Shown in pieces: positions 9,120 through 18,312 of a stretch of 64,000 nt of DNA. The notes beneath the pieces are model-generated. The model saw nothing but the letters and a program-made list of their open reading frames with translations. It ran no database searches and was not told the origin of the DNA. The first letter of the stretch is position 1. The number at the start of each line of letters is the position of its first letter. This DNA is from Mucilaginibacter ginsenosidivorax. Its GTDB lineage: Bacteria > Bacteroidota > Bacteroidia > Sphingobacteriales > Sphingobacteriaceae. Both the position numbers and the translations under genes were made by a program. The stretch is taken from NCBI RefSeq assembly GCF_007971525.1, contig NZ_CP042437.1, positions 4,464,001 to 4,528,000 of the forward strand, read 5' to 3'.

Positions 9120-9950
9120 TTAATTTTTATTAAGAAAAAACTTAGCCCAGAAATCGGTTGATTTGGAGAGCTCGCTGCGGCTGCCTTCGGCACCGCCGCC
9201 AAAGCCGCCTCCGCGACCACCCCTGCCGCCACGTCCGCCGCCGCCTCCCATGCTGCCTCCTTGCCGTTCACCATTGTTTTCCATTCCCTCGCCTTTGGGT
9301 TTTTGGATGCCGTTTATTTTAAAATTGAAAGCCCATTCGGTTTTAAACTGGTCATCGGCGTGGAAAAAACTCAGGGGGATAGCCATTTCATAAATGAGGT
9401 TGCCTTCGGTATCATAATCAATGGCTGCTTTAATTCCGTAGGTATTTGAGGTAGTAATCATGTCGCCTTCGATATCTTTAAAACCAACTACCTTAATATC
9501 GCGCAGTTTGGTTATGCGCTCGCGCTGTAAATCGTCTCGGTCTTGCTGGCTAACTTCGGTATTATCGTCGGGGCGTTTGCCAAAATCTGGTTTGCTTCCC
9601 GGTTCGGCTAAGGGGAAGGTGAGCGAGAAGCTTTCTTTCTTTTTGCCTTTATTATCAATGCTTAGGGTGATGCCTGCATTCAGCGTGCGCATCTGGTCCA
9701 TTTTATCGGTTATTTTGATAGCAGCGTAAAGGGTTGTCTGGTCATTAGCCAGCGCATAGTTTAGTTTCCTGTCTTCATTAAAATAGCGCAGACTATCGCC
9801 CCAATCCTTGTCATCACCATCTACTTTGATAGTTGGAGGTGGGGGTTGCAACCTGGCCGGACCGTTTTTTGATGCCTGTGCGCCTGCCGTGGCAATGGCA
9901 AAAACTTGTACTGCTAATGGGATGATAATGCAAACAGCGATTTTTTTCAT
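9120..9950 (-). CDS. Secreted CBM9-like domain protein with Gly/Arg-rich tail
   Basis: 276 residues with a signal peptide ending near ATAGAQA. Residues ~35-115 resemble the carbohydrate-binding CBM9/DOMON-like fold of Bacteroidota (TIKVDGDDKDWGD, YALANDQTTLYAAIKITD). The region near residues 225-262 is a low-complexity run of GGRGGRGG-type repeats, and the last 15 residues (STDFWAKFFLNKN) return to normal composition. No catalytic residues were recognised. The role is unknown; binding of a ligand outside the cytoplasm is inference. It converges with the GDSL gene. Confidence 0.65.
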   Translation of the reverse strand: MKKIAVCIIIPLAVQVFAIATAGAQASKNGPARLQPPPPTIKVDGDDKDWGDSLRYFNEDRKLNYALANDQTTLYAAIKITDKMDQMRTLNAGITLSIDNKGKKKESFSLTFPLAEPGSKPDFGKRPDDNTEVSQQDRDDLQRERITKLRDIKVVGFKDIEGDMITTSNTYGIKAAIDYDTEGNLIYEMAIPLSFFHADDQFKTEWAFNFKINGIQKPKGEGMENNGERQGGSMGGGGGRGGRGGRGGGFGGGAEGSRSELSKSTDFWAKFFLNKN

Positions 9951-10046
9951 GGTGTTTAGATTGTCCGGTGTGTAGCAGGCACATCATTGGGGTATGTTTT
10001 TAAGTGAATTGAACACGATTTTACTATTTTTATTATTGTTTTTGAG

Positions 10047-10054
10047 TAATTTTG
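10047..10054 (+). promoter_or_regulatory. Candidate -7 promoter element of clpS
   Basis: TAATTTTG fits the TAnnTTTG consensus and ends only nine bases before the clpS ATG. A start site at the usual distance would leave a leader of only a few bases. Confidence 0.45.
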
Positions 10055-10063
10055 TAGTTACGT

Positions 10064-10345
10064 ATGCCAACTGAAACACAGGAAGAAACATTTACCCTCG
10101 AAGAATTACTGGCAGGACTTAAGGAAGTTCACCGCCTGATATTATGGAACGATGATTTCAACACGTTTGACCATGTGATCCATTGTATGATGAAGTACCT
10201 GGATTACTCCGAATCACAGGCCGAAAAGATAGCCTGGAAGGTGCACAACGAAGGCAAATGCGCAGTACTGGAAGGCTCCTTTACCGAAATGGAGATCTAC
10301 CGTAAAATTCTTCAGCAGGAAGGATTGACCGTATCGGTTGATTAA
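10064..10345 (+). CDS. clpS: ATP-dependent Clp protease adaptor ClpS
   Basis: 93 residues. ClpS binds N-degron substrates and hands them to a Clp ATPase. The core is typical: LILWNDDFNTFDHVI with the acidic pair that reads the substrate N-terminus, CMMKYLDYSESQAEKIAWKV, and NEGKCAVLEGSF. The flexible N-terminal tail (PTETQEETF) is short, as usual. The partner is probably the ClpC encoded at 15009-17543, though the two genes are not in one operon. Confidence 0.93.
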   Translation: MPTETQEETFTLEELLAGLKEVHRLILWNDDFNTFDHVIHCMMKYLDYSESQAEKIAWKVHNEGKCAVLEGSFTEMEIYRKILQQEGLTVSVD

Positions 10346-10383
10346 ATTTTCGACACCACTTTAGGAATTGTATCTTGCCTTAT

Positions 10384-10941
10384 ATGAAAAGATACACCAT
10401 ACTCCCCGCCATAATTTTATTGCTGTTGTGCCTGGTAACGTATAGCGTTAAAGCACAAAACAAAAATCTTAAACTTATTTTTGTCCGGCATGCCGAGAAG
10501 CCTGCTGATGGCGATAATCTTTCCTGCATAGGCCTGAATCGAGCCCTTAAACTTCCGGAAGTTTTAAAAGCCAAATTTGGGTTGCCCGCTCAAATTTATG
10601 TGCCGGCGTTGCATTTGGGCAAAACAACCCCAAGAGCAAGAATGTTCCAAACGGCTTCGCCCTTTGCCAGCAAATATAATTTACCTGTTAATACCAAATT
10701 TGAGGAGGAAGATGCCAAAGATTTGGCCGATGAACTTGACGGCAAAAAAGGTACAATCCTGATTGTTTGGGAACACAACTACATTAAACCGATAATAAAA
10801 GCCCTGGGCATTAAAGTTAAGGGGATGGATTGGCCCGATGATGATTACGATAGTATATGGGTTGTAACCTTTAAAAATGGTGAGCCGGTTTTAACAAAGG
10901 ATAAAGAGGGGATAAAGCCGGTGGGGAATTGTAGTTTGTAG
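10384..10941 (+). CDS. Exported histidine phosphatase family protein
   Basis: 185 residues from the ATG at 10384 (a TTG at 10375 is in frame but weaker). A signal peptide ends near VKAQN. The catalytic motif LIFVRHAEKP carries the phosphohistidine of the branch-1 histidine phosphatase family, and VWEHNYIKPII holds the second conserved His. Some canonical residues of phosphoglycerate mutases are missing, as in other small secreted members. Substrate unknown. Confidence 0.75.
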   Translation: MKRYTILPAIILLLLCLVTYSVKAQNKNLKLIFVRHAEKPADGDNLSCIGLNRALKLPEVLKAKFGLPAQIYVPALHLGKTTPRARMFQTASPFASKYNLPVNTKFEEEDAKDLADELDGKKGTILIVWEHNYIKPIIKALGIKVKGMDWPDDDYDSIWVVTFKNGEPVLTKDKEGIKPVGNCSL

Positions 10942-10954
10942 CATAAGTGCACGC

Positions 10955-11125
10955 CGGCGACGACTCATCCCGAACATCGCTACGCTCGTCCTGCCCCTCT
11001 CTCCGACTGCGTCGCATAGAGGGGCGAAAAGAATAAAAAACGAGTTTTAACCCTCTTTGCGGCGTCAGCCGGAGAGAGGGTGGTCGGGCGAAGCCTTGAC
11101 CGGGTGAGTCGTAGCCTGCGTTCAA
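10955..11125. repeat. Large palindromic repeat K, copy 1
   Basis: GC-rich inverted repeat. The left half holds CGACGACTCATC and CCCCTCTCTCC; the right half holds GAGAGAGGGTGG and GGGTGAGTCGTAGCCTGCG. The right half, reversed, matches the left half of the copy at 14228-14395 (GAACGCAGGC, ACGACTCACCC, CCCTCTCT, AAAGAGGG). It lies between two convergent genes and contains spurious short reading frames. Confidence 0.7.
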
Positions 11126-11138
11126 CGGCCACAAACAA

Positions 11139-11166
11139 AAAAAGGTGCCCATCTGAGCACCTTTTC
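11139..11166. terminator. Bidirectional intrinsic terminator
   Basis: AAAAAGGTGC pairs with GCACCTTTTCT around an eight-base loop, with A-run and T-run flanks. It serves the convergent phosphatase gene and ilvE. Confidence 0.75.
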
Positions 11167-11188
11167 TATTTCAATAACAATATTGTAA

Positions 11189-12256
11189 TTATCCAACCAA
11201 ATAATTCCAGCCATGTGTATCTTCGGCACGGCCGTATTTAATAGCATCAAGGGTAGCTAATACTTTTTGCGAAAACTCGCGCGTTTTTGGATCGCTCAGG
11301 AAATACTCCTCGCCATCTACACTGATAGAGCCTACCGATGCGATGGTTGCTGCTGTGCCTGCGCCAAAAGCATCGGTCAGTTTGCCGGTTTTGGCACCTT
11401 CAATAATTTCGGCAACCGAAACTTTGCGGGTTTCAACCTCAATGCCCCACTCTTTGGCCAATGCAATAACCGTATCACGGGTTACGCCATCTAAAATGGT
11501 GTCTTTTGCTTCGGCGGTTATCAGTTTGCCATCCAGCATAAACATGGCGTTTGCGGCACCCATTTCTTCAACGTATTTGTGCTCTTTGGCATCTGTCCAT
11601 ATCAGTTGGTCAAAGCCCTCTTCGGCTGCCTTGCGCGAAGGTAACATCGCGCTACCGTAGTTGCCGGCTGCTTTTGCGTAACCCATACCACCTTCGGCGG
11701 CGCGGGTGTAGTAGGTCTCAATTTTTACACGCAGCGTTTTTGAAAAATACGGTCCAACAGGCCCGCAAATTACCATGTATTTATATGTTGCCGATGGTGT
11801 TACACCCAGGTAAGGGTCTGTAGCAAACATAAACGGGCGGATGTATAAAGCATGGTTTGGTTTTGATGGCACCCACTCGCGGTCAAGGTCAACCACGGCG
11901 GCCATACTTTGTAAAAATATTTCTTCGGGCAGGGTAGGCATACAAAGCCTTTCTGCCGATTTGTTAAAACGGATAGCGTTTTTATCGGGGCGGAAAATGG
12001 TAACCTTTCCATCGGCATGTTTGTAGGCTTTTAATCCTTCAAAAAATGACTGGCCGTAATGTAAGGCCGAAATTGCAGGGCTTAAACCAATCTCGCCGTA
12101 GGGAATGACCTGCAGGTTTTTCCATTCACCATCAGCATAATCGGCCACAAACATGTGGTCAGAAAATGTTTTTCCGAAAGGTAAGTTGTCAAAATCCGTT
12201 TCTGCTAAACGGGAATGCGTGGTCTTGGTGATCTTGATGTCCAGCGTCTCTGTCAT
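11189..12256 (-). CDS. ilvE: Branched-chain amino acid aminotransferase
   Basis: 355 residues, PLP-dependent fold-type IV class, close to eukaryotic-type (group II) BCAT in length. It interconverts Leu, Ile and Val with their 2-oxo acids. Motifs: FEGLKAY, YIRPFMFATDP, GYAKAAGNYGSAMLPSRKA with the PLP-binding Lys in AKAAGNYG, EEMGAANAMFML, and ILDGVTRDTVI. It stands alone, with ettA upstream on the same strand; a GTCATTGCGAGG-type palindrome fills the gap. Confidence 0.95.
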   Translation of the reverse strand: MTETLDIKITKTTHSRLAETDFDNLPFGKTFSDHMFVADYADGEWKNLQVIPYGEIGLSPAISALHYGQSFFEGLKAYKHADGKVTIFRPDKNAIRFNKSAERLCMPTLPEEIFLQSMAAVVDLDREWVPSKPNHALYIRPFMFATDPYLGVTPSATYKYMVICGPVGPYFSKTLRVKIETYYTRAAEGGMGYAKAAGNYGSAMLPSRKAAEEGFDQLIWTDAKEHKYVEEMGAANAMFMLDGKLITAEAKDTILDGVTRDTVIALAKEWGIEVETRKVSVAEIIEGAKTGKLTDAFGAGTAATIASVGSISVDGEEYFLSDPKTREFSQKVLATLDAIKYGRAEDTHGWNYLVG

Positions 12257-12378
12257 GGCCTTAAGTATTATTTATTAGAAAACGGCAAGTTAGGAAATTT
12301 TTTGTTGAGATGTGTTAAGGAATTGATAGTAAGGATAAAAAAGGTGGATGAAGTGAGAAGTAAGGTTGTGATAAAAAT

Positions 12379-12457
12379 CGTCATTGCGAGGTACGAAGCA
12401 ATCCCAAACTAAGTAGTACTTAACCTATCTGGGATTGCTTCGTACCTCGCAATGACG
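12379..12457. repeat. GTCATTGCGAG palindromic repeat, copy 1
   Basis: Arms of about 26 bp (CGTCATTGCGAGGTACGAAG at the left, its complement at 12431-12457) around a ~27-bp loop. A second full copy is at 23859-23936, and a fragment is at 23772-23786. It lies between ettA and ilvE. Confidence 0.85.
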
Positions 12458-12476
12458 TCGTGGCGGACTTCGGCTT

Positions 12477-14159
12477 CTACACCGTCAACTTCTTATACTT
12501 AATCCTCTTCGGTGCAACATCACCTAAACGTTTCTTGCGGTTTTCTTCATAGTCGGAGTAGTTACCTTCAAAGAAGTATACCTGCGAATTGCCTTCAAAA
12601 GCCAGGATGTGGGTACAGATACGATCCAGGAACCAGCGGTCGTGACTGATCACTACGGCGCAGCCGCCAAAGTTTTCAAGGGCTTCTTCCAGGGCGCGTA
12701 AAGTGTTTACGTCGATATCGTTGGTTGGCTCATCCAGCAGCAACACGTTCGATCCTTTTTTGAGGGTGATAGACAGGTGTACCCGGTTACGCTCGCCACC
12801 CGATAGTACGCCTACTTTTTTCTGCTGATCGGCACCGTTAAAGTTGAATTTAGATACGTACGCACGGGAATTCAATGGTTTGTTGCCTACCATGATGGTT
12901 TCCAGGCCGCCCGTTACGTTTTCCCAGACTGATTTGTTGGGGTCAAGGTCGTCGTGCATCTGGTCAACATAACCTAAGGCAACAGTCGGGCCTACGCGAA
13001 AAGTACCTGCATCCGGCTGGTCCTGCCCGGTAATTAAGCGGAACAGGGTTGTTTTACCCGCACCGTTGGGGCCTATGATACCTACAATACCTGCAGGAGG
13101 TAAAGAGAAGCTTAAGTTATCGAACAATAATTTATCACCATAAGATTTACTTACGCCGTTGGCCTCAATTACCACGTTACCCAAACGTGGGCCCGGCGGA
13201 ATAAACAGCTCCAGTTTTTCTTCGCGTTCCTTGGTTTCTTCGGATGCCAGTTTTTCGTAATTGCCTAAACGTGCTTTTGATTTGGCGTGGCGGCCTTTTG
13301 GACCCATGCGTACCCATTCGAGCTCGCGTTCCAGGGTTTTCTGGCGTTTGCTTTCGGTTTTATCTTCCTGCGCCAAACGCTTCGCTTTTTGATCCAGCCA
13401 TGAGGAATAATTTCCCTTCCATGGGATACCTTCTCCACGGTCGAGCTCCAGGATCCATCCCGCCACGTTATCCAGGAAGTATCTATCGTGGGTTACGGCT
13501 ATAACGGTACCTTTATATTGTTGTAAATGCTGTTCCAGCCAATCTATCGATTCGGCATCCAGGTGGTTGGTAGGCTCATCCAGTAGCAATACATCCGGTT
13601 GTTTTAACAATAAACGGCACAAAGCTACACGGCGGCGCTCACCACCCGATAACACCGATATTTTAGTATCCGGCTCGGGGCAGCGCAGGGCATCCATGGC
13701 GCGTTCCAGCTTGGTATCCAGTTCCCATGCATTTACGGCATCAATCTGGTCCTGTAATTCGCCCTGGCGGTTCATCAGCTTGTCCATTTTGTCGGCGTCG
13801 CTGTAGTATTCTTCCAGGCCAAATTTTTCGTTTATCTCTTCGTACTCCTTTAATAAAGCCGTGGTTTCGGCAACGCCTTCTTCCACAATTTCGCGTACGG
13901 TTTTCTCTGGATCAAGCTCGGGCTCCTGGCTTAGGTAACCAACAGTATAACCCGGCGAAAAAACAACCTCGCCTATATTGGTTTTATCAATGCCTGCAAT
14001 AATTTTTAATAACGATGATTTACCCGAACCATTTAAGCCAATAACGCCGATTTTGGCGCCATAAAAAAACGATAGGTAAATGTTTTTTAATACTGTTTTT
14101 TGCGGGGGATAAACTTTGCTAACCCCAGCCATTGAAAAAATGATCTTTTCGTCTGCCAT
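12477..14159 (-). CDS. ettA: Energy-dependent translational throttle protein EttA (ABC-F)
   Basis: 560 residues with two fused ABC ATPase domains and no membrane segments. ABC-F proteins of this type bind the ribosomal E site and gate translation by ATP/ADP level. Motifs: Walker A GLNGSGKSSLL and GPNGAGKTTLF; signatures LSGGERRRVALCRLL and LSGGERNRVHLS; Walker B VLLLDEPTNHLD and VLLLDEPTNDID. The linker between the two domains is charged (about residues 240-310), including the EWVRMGPKGRHAKSKARL stretch characteristic of EttA. The start MADEKIIFSMAGVSK is typical. Confidence 0.93.
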   Translation of the reverse strand: MADEKIIFSMAGVSKVYPPQKTVLKNIYLSFFYGAKIGVIGLNGSGKSSLLKIIAGIDKTNIGEVVFSPGYTVGYLSQEPELDPEKTVREIVEEGVAETTALLKEYEEINEKFGLEEYYSDADKMDKLMNRQGELQDQIDAVNAWELDTKLERAMDALRCPEPDTKISVLSGGERRRVALCRLLLKQPDVLLLDEPTNHLDAESIDWLEQHLQQYKGTVIAVTHDRYFLDNVAGWILELDRGEGIPWKGNYSSWLDQKAKRLAQEDKTESKRQKTLERELEWVRMGPKGRHAKSKARLGNYEKLASEETKEREEKLELFIPPGPRLGNVVIEANGVSKSYGDKLLFDNLSFSLPPAGIVGIIGPNGAGKTTLFRLITGQDQPDAGTFRVGPTVALGYVDQMHDDLDPNKSVWENVTGGLETIMVGNKPLNSRAYVSKFNFNGADQQKKVGVLSGGERNRVHLSITLKKGSNVLLLDEPTNDIDVNTLRALEEALENFGGCAVVISHDRWFLDRICTHILAFEGNSQVYFFEGNYSDYEENRKKRLGDVAPKRIKYKKLTV

Positions 14160-14227
14160 TATAATTGATTTGAAATGCTGATGTTATATTGTTGCGTGAA
14201 TAGCTGTTTCTAAAAATAAAAAGGGCC

Positions 14228-14395
14228 GTTTTGAACGCAGGCGACGACTCACCCCCACCAGGCTTCGCCGGTCGACCCTCTCTACGGCTTCGCCACAAAG
14301 AGGGTAAGGAGATCAGCACTCTTCAAGCCCCTCTTTCCACCGCAGGTGAAGAGAGGGTGGCGGGCGCAGCCTCGTCGGGTGAGTCTTTCCTTGGT
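14228..14395. repeat. Large palindromic repeat K, copy 2
   Basis: Same family as 10955-11125: GAACGCAGGCGACGACTCAC at the left, CCCTCTCTACGG and AAAGAGGG in the middle, then CCCCTCTTTCC, GAGAGGGTGGCGGGCG and GGGTGAGTC at the right. It lies upstream of ettA and at the far end of the clpC leader. Confidence 0.7.
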
Positions 14396-15008
14396 TAGTT
14401 TACGCCATACCTGCCTGCAAACTACACCCGGATTTTCCTCACCCCAATAACATCTCTTTATTTTTAAGAACTATACTCATACGATAACTACGCAACAAAT
14501 ATGAATAAAATTGGTGGATTCGCTTAAAAAACCGGTGGCAGAAAAAATATTTACTGCCAAATGCAAATCCATGTTACTTTAAACATACTTGTAAGTATTT
14601 AATTGCGTTTAACACAGTAAAATGGCAACTGTTTTGCTTGTATTTGCGTACATATAGGTGAACACAACGTAAATATTATGTTAATGCCTTTATGGCATAT
14701 GTTATGACGAAATGCCTGTTTTGTTGCTATCGTGATAATTTATTAACACAATGTTTAAACTATTTTGAATTTTTTGTATCAAAATGGTGAGTTTCGTTCG
14801 TATATTGTAAAAAAATTAGGTGATTGTTGGATTTTTTGATAAAAATTATTGTTTAAACCCAAACTTTAATAGCTTGCATATCATATCAATGTCTGTTTCT
14901 GCAAAGTGTTAAATGTTGGCAATATTGTTGATAAATGTTAAACCGTGCGTCGGGTTTGTAAAAACAAAATTTATAGATTGCGGCGTTCATAATAATTGAA
15001 AGGTATAT
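14396..15008 (+). other. Long AT-rich gene-free leader before clpC
   Basis: About 600 bp without a credible gene. It is AT rich, with scattered GTTAA/TTAAC stretches and short direct repeats (AAATGTT, GTTTAAAC). A weak promoter-like pair (TTTTTTG near 14770, TATATTG near 14800) is visible. I found no CIRCE-type or other known heat-shock operator. Confidence 0.4.
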
Positions 15009-17543
15009 ATGGAAGCTAAATTTTCGCCGAGGGTTAAAGATGTCATTCAATACAGCAGAGAAGAGGCATTACGCCTTGGGCACGACTATATAGGAACGGA
15101 GCATCTTTTACTGGGCCTCATCAGGGATGGTGATGGCGTAGCAATTAAATTGCTGAAAGGTTTGAACGTTGATACTGCAAAGCTTCGCCGTGCTGTGGAA
15201 GATGCCGTTAAAGGTACCATTGGAACCAATGTACACATAGGCAGCATTCCGCTAACCAAGCAAGCCGAAAAAGTATTAAAAATTACTTATCTGGAAGCCA
15301 AAATATTTAAAAGTGATGTAATTGGAACCGAGCACCTGCTGCTATCTATATTACGCGATGAGGATAATATCGCATCGCAGATATTGGTACAGTTTAACGT
15401 GAACTACGAGGTGTTTAAAGGTGAAGTGGAATCACATAAAAACGATGTAACCGACGAGATGCCAGGTTCACCAACCGGCGGCGATGACGACTTTAAAGAA
15501 GAAGAATCATTCAGCCAGCCTAAAAAGGTATCTGATATTAAATCAAAAACACCGGTGTTGGACAACTTTGGCCGCGATTTAACCCGCGCCGCCGAAGATG
15601 GTAAACTTGACCCGATCGTGGGTCGCGAAAAAGAGATTGAGCGGGTATCGCAAATCCTGTCGCGCCGTAAAAAGAACAACCCTATATTAATAGGCGAGCC
15701 AGGTGTGGGCAAATCGGCTATTGCCGAAGGGCTTGCACTGCGCATTGTACAGCGTAAAGTATCGCGTGTATTGTTTAACAAACGCGTGGTAACGCTTGAC
15801 TTAGCTTCGTTGGTTGCCGGTACAAAATATCGCGGCCAGTTTGAAGAGCGTATGAAAGCGGTAATGAACGAACTGGAAAAATCTCCTGACGTAATTTTAT
15901 TTATCGACGAAATTCATACTATAGTTGGTGCAGGTGGTGCCTCTGGCTCGCTTGATGCATCAAATATGTTTAAACCTGCTTTGGCAAGGGGCGAAATTCA
16001 ATGCATTGGCGCAACTACTTTAGATGAATACCGCCAGTACATCGAAAAAGATGGCGCTTTGGATCGCCGTTTCCAAAAGGTAATGGTTGAACCAGCTACC
16101 CCGGTTGAAACTATCGAGATACTGAACCGCATTAAAGAGAAATACGAAGAGCACCATGGTGTAACTTACACCCCGGAAGCTATCAATGCCTGCGTTAACT
16201 TAACCACCCGTTACATTACCGATAGGTTTTTACCGGATAAAGCTATTGATGCTTTAGATGAATCGGGCTCGCGTGTTCACTTAACCAATATTCATGTGCC
16301 ACAAAACATATTGGATATTGAGCAAAAAATTGAGCAGATCAAGATTGAGAAAAATAAAGTTGTAAGAAGCCAGAAATACGAAGAAGCTGCACAGTTACGT
16401 GATACCGAAAAGAATTTGATTGCCGAGCTTGACCAGGCCAAAGCCGCATGGGAAGCCGAAACCAAATCAAAACGTTATACAGTAACCGAAGACAATGTTG
16501 CCGAAGTAGTATCTATGATGACCGGCATCCCTGTACAAAGGGTAGGCCAGGCCGATAGCCAAAAGCTATTGAATATGGCAGATACTGTTAGCAGCAAAAT
16601 TATTGGCCAGGACGATGCTATCAAAAAGTTAACCCGCGCTATACAACGTACACGCGCCGGCTTAAAAGATCCTAAAAAACCAATTGGCTCGTTCATCTTT
16701 TTAGGCCCCACCGGTGTTGGTAAAACTGAGCTTGCCAAAGAGTTGGCCCGCTTTATGTTTGATACCGAAGATGCGCTGATACAAATTGATATGAGCGAGT
16801 ACATGGAGAAATTCGCGGTATCCCGTTTAGTAGGAGCGCCTCCGGGCTATGTCGGTTACGAAGAAGGCGGCCAATTGACCGAAAAAGTACGCCGTAAACC
16901 ATATGCTGTAGTATTGCTGGATGAGATTGAAAAAGCTCACCCGGATGTATTCAACATATTGTTACAGGTATTGGATGAAGGCCAGCTAACCGATTCATTA
17001 GGCCGCAAAGTTGATTTCAGGAACACCATTATCATCATGACATCGAACATCGGCGCCCGCCAGTTGAAAGACTTTGGGCAGGGTGTAGGTTTCAGTACTA
17101 ATGCTAAAACTTTGCAGGCCGATACACATTCAAGAGGTGTTATCGAGAACGCTTTGAAACGTGCTTTCGCTCCTGAGTTTTTGAATCGTATTGATGATGT
17201 TATTGTGTTTAACTCATTAGGTAAAGATGAAATCTTCAAGATCATCGATATCGAACTGGCATTCCTGTTTAGCCGTGTAAATGGCCTGGGATACAAAATT
17301 GAGCTTACTGAAGCCGCTAAGGAATTCATCGCCGAAAAAGGTTACGATTCGCAATTTGGTGCACGTCCGTTAAAACGTGCTATCCAGAAATACCTGGAAG
17401 ACCCGATTGCCGAAGAGATACTGAAAGGCGAACTGAGCGAAGGTGATATCATGAAAGTTGATTTCGACAAAGAAACCAGCCAGATCACCATCATCGACGA
17501 AAAAGGCGAAAGCAAAACCCCAACTGAAGAGGAAACCAAATAA
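15009..17543 (+). CDS. clpC: ATP-dependent Clp protease ATP-binding subunit ClpC
   Basis: 844 residues. Hexameric AAA+ unfoldase that feeds ClpP. Order: two Clp N-domain repeats (about 1-145, GHDYIGTEHLLLGL and DVIGTEHLLLSIL); AAA1 with GEPGVGKSAIAEGLA and IDEIHTIVGAGG; a middle segment with a UVR-like stretch (RSQKYEEAAQLRD); AAA2 with GPTGVGKTELAKELA and LLDEIEKAHPDV; and the D2-small domain (YDSQFGARPLKRAIQ). The UVR/middle domain marks it as ClpC rather than ClpA. An intrinsic terminator follows. Confidence 0.95.
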   Translation: MEAKFSPRVKDVIQYSREEALRLGHDYIGTEHLLLGLIRDGDGVAIKLLKGLNVDTAKLRRAVEDAVKGTIGTNVHIGSIPLTKQAEKVLKITYLEAKIFKSDVIGTEHLLLSILRDEDNIASQILVQFNVNYEVFKGEVESHKNDVTDEMPGSPTGGDDDFKEEESFSQPKKVSDIKSKTPVLDNFGRDLTRAAEDGKLDPIVGREKEIERVSQILSRRKKNNPILIGEPGVGKSAIAEGLALRIVQRKVSRVLFNKRVVTLDLASLVAGTKYRGQFEERMKAVMNELEKSPDVILFIDEIHTIVGAGGASGSLDASNMFKPALARGEIQCIGATTLDEYRQYIEKDGALDRRFQKVMVEPATPVETIEILNRIKEKYEEHHGVTYTPEAINACVNLTTRYITDRFLPDKAIDALDESGSRVHLTNIHVPQNILDIEQKIEQIKIEKNKVVRSQKYEEAAQLRDTEKNLIAELDQAKAAWEAETKSKRYTVTEDNVAEVVSMMTGIPVQRVGQADSQKLLNMADTVSSKIIGQDDAIKKLTRAIQRTRAGLKDPKKPIGSFIFLGPTGVGKTELAKELARFMFDTEDALIQIDMSEYMEKFAVSRLVGAPPGYVGYEEGGQLTEKVRRKPYAVVLLDEIEKAHPDVFNILLQVLDEGQLTDSLGRKVDFRNTIIIMTSNIGARQLKDFGQGVGFSTNAKTLQADTHSRGVIENALKRAFAPEFLNRIDDVIVFNSLGKDEIFKIIDIELAFLFSRVNGLGYKIELTEAAKEFIAEKGYDSQFGARPLKRAIQKYLEDPIAEEILKGELSEGDIMKVDFDKETSQITIIDEKGESKTPTEEETK

Positions 17544-17565
17544 GCAAGGCCTTATTTAAAAATAC

Positions 17566-17597
17566 AACCCCGTTTGTGCAAGCAGGCGGGGTTTTTT
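17566..17597 (+). terminator. Intrinsic terminator of clpC
   Basis: AACCCCG pairs with CGGGGTT around a 14-base loop and runs into six T. Confidence 0.85.
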
Positions 17598-17700
17598 GCT
17601 TTTGTAGAGACGCAATATTTTGCGTCTCCCACTTGACTATACAATGAGTTGCTTGTAACGTTTAAAGAATTAGATGTACATTGTTGTCGAAATTTAAAGA

Positions 17701-18165
17701 ATGAAAGATATAAAAAGGTTTATCGACCATTTAGAGTGCCCCATAGTAGACGGAATTATTTTTTCTGATAACAGAATACAAATACTTGAAATAGAAAGCA
17801 CTTCCGAAAGACCTTATGAGTACTTTATAACTCCTTCGCTTTCCACAACAATAGAAAACCTTGAAACGAAAGGAGAATTGGATATATCATATTGCGCAAG
17901 CATGGGGGGATGTATGGATCCTGTAATTGGTATAAATGTTATATGTGGAGAAGCCAGCTGGGGCAGTGATGGATTTATAGCTGTTTTTGAAATGATGACA
18001 CAGGATTTACTTTGGATGGCTTTTTTTACCGAATCAAATCCATTTCATAAAGTTACGGTAGCAGACGGATACATTGTCGCAACAAGTACTCTTAATTACA
18101 TCTGGAAATTCGATATAAAAAATCCAACTAATGTCAGTGTAAACTGTCTTGATATGCCTTATTAG
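17701..18165 (+). CDS. Hypothetical protein
   Basis: 154 residues, no signal peptide or membrane segment. The codons are visibly more AT rich than in the neighbours, and short words differ (many ATA and AAA). The product is acidic and rich in aromatic residues (SWGSDGFIAVFEMMTQDLLWMAFF; VATSTLNYIWKFDI). The last part resembles the single-domain immunity or cell-wall-associated orphan proteins of polymorphic toxin loci in general feel only; I cannot assign a family. It sits alone between clpC and an unrelated envelope gene, so recent acquisition is possible. Confidence 0.6.
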   Translation: MKDIKRFIDHLECPIVDGIIFSDNRIQILEIESTSERPYEYFITPSLSTTIENLETKGELDISYCASMGGCMDPVIGINVICGEASWGSDGFIAVFEMMTQDLLWMAFFTESNPFHKVTVADGYIVATSTLNYIWKFDIKNPTNVSVNCLDMPY

Positions 18166-18312
18166 GCTTCTCTATCAGATCAAAAACGTAAATAGTGGCG
18201 TCCGTCGATCTTGACTTATGATCTAAATTGCTGTCCGAAGTCTTTGTCTTCAGAGTACTCAAGTACAAACATAACATTCAAAGACTTTAAATAACAACTG
18301 ATAAAAATTCTC

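Noticed and set aside
10871..11152. Open frame of 93 codons on the minus strand
   Set aside because: It lies in repeat K and in the end of the phosphatase gene; its composition follows the repeat, and no protein features are seen.
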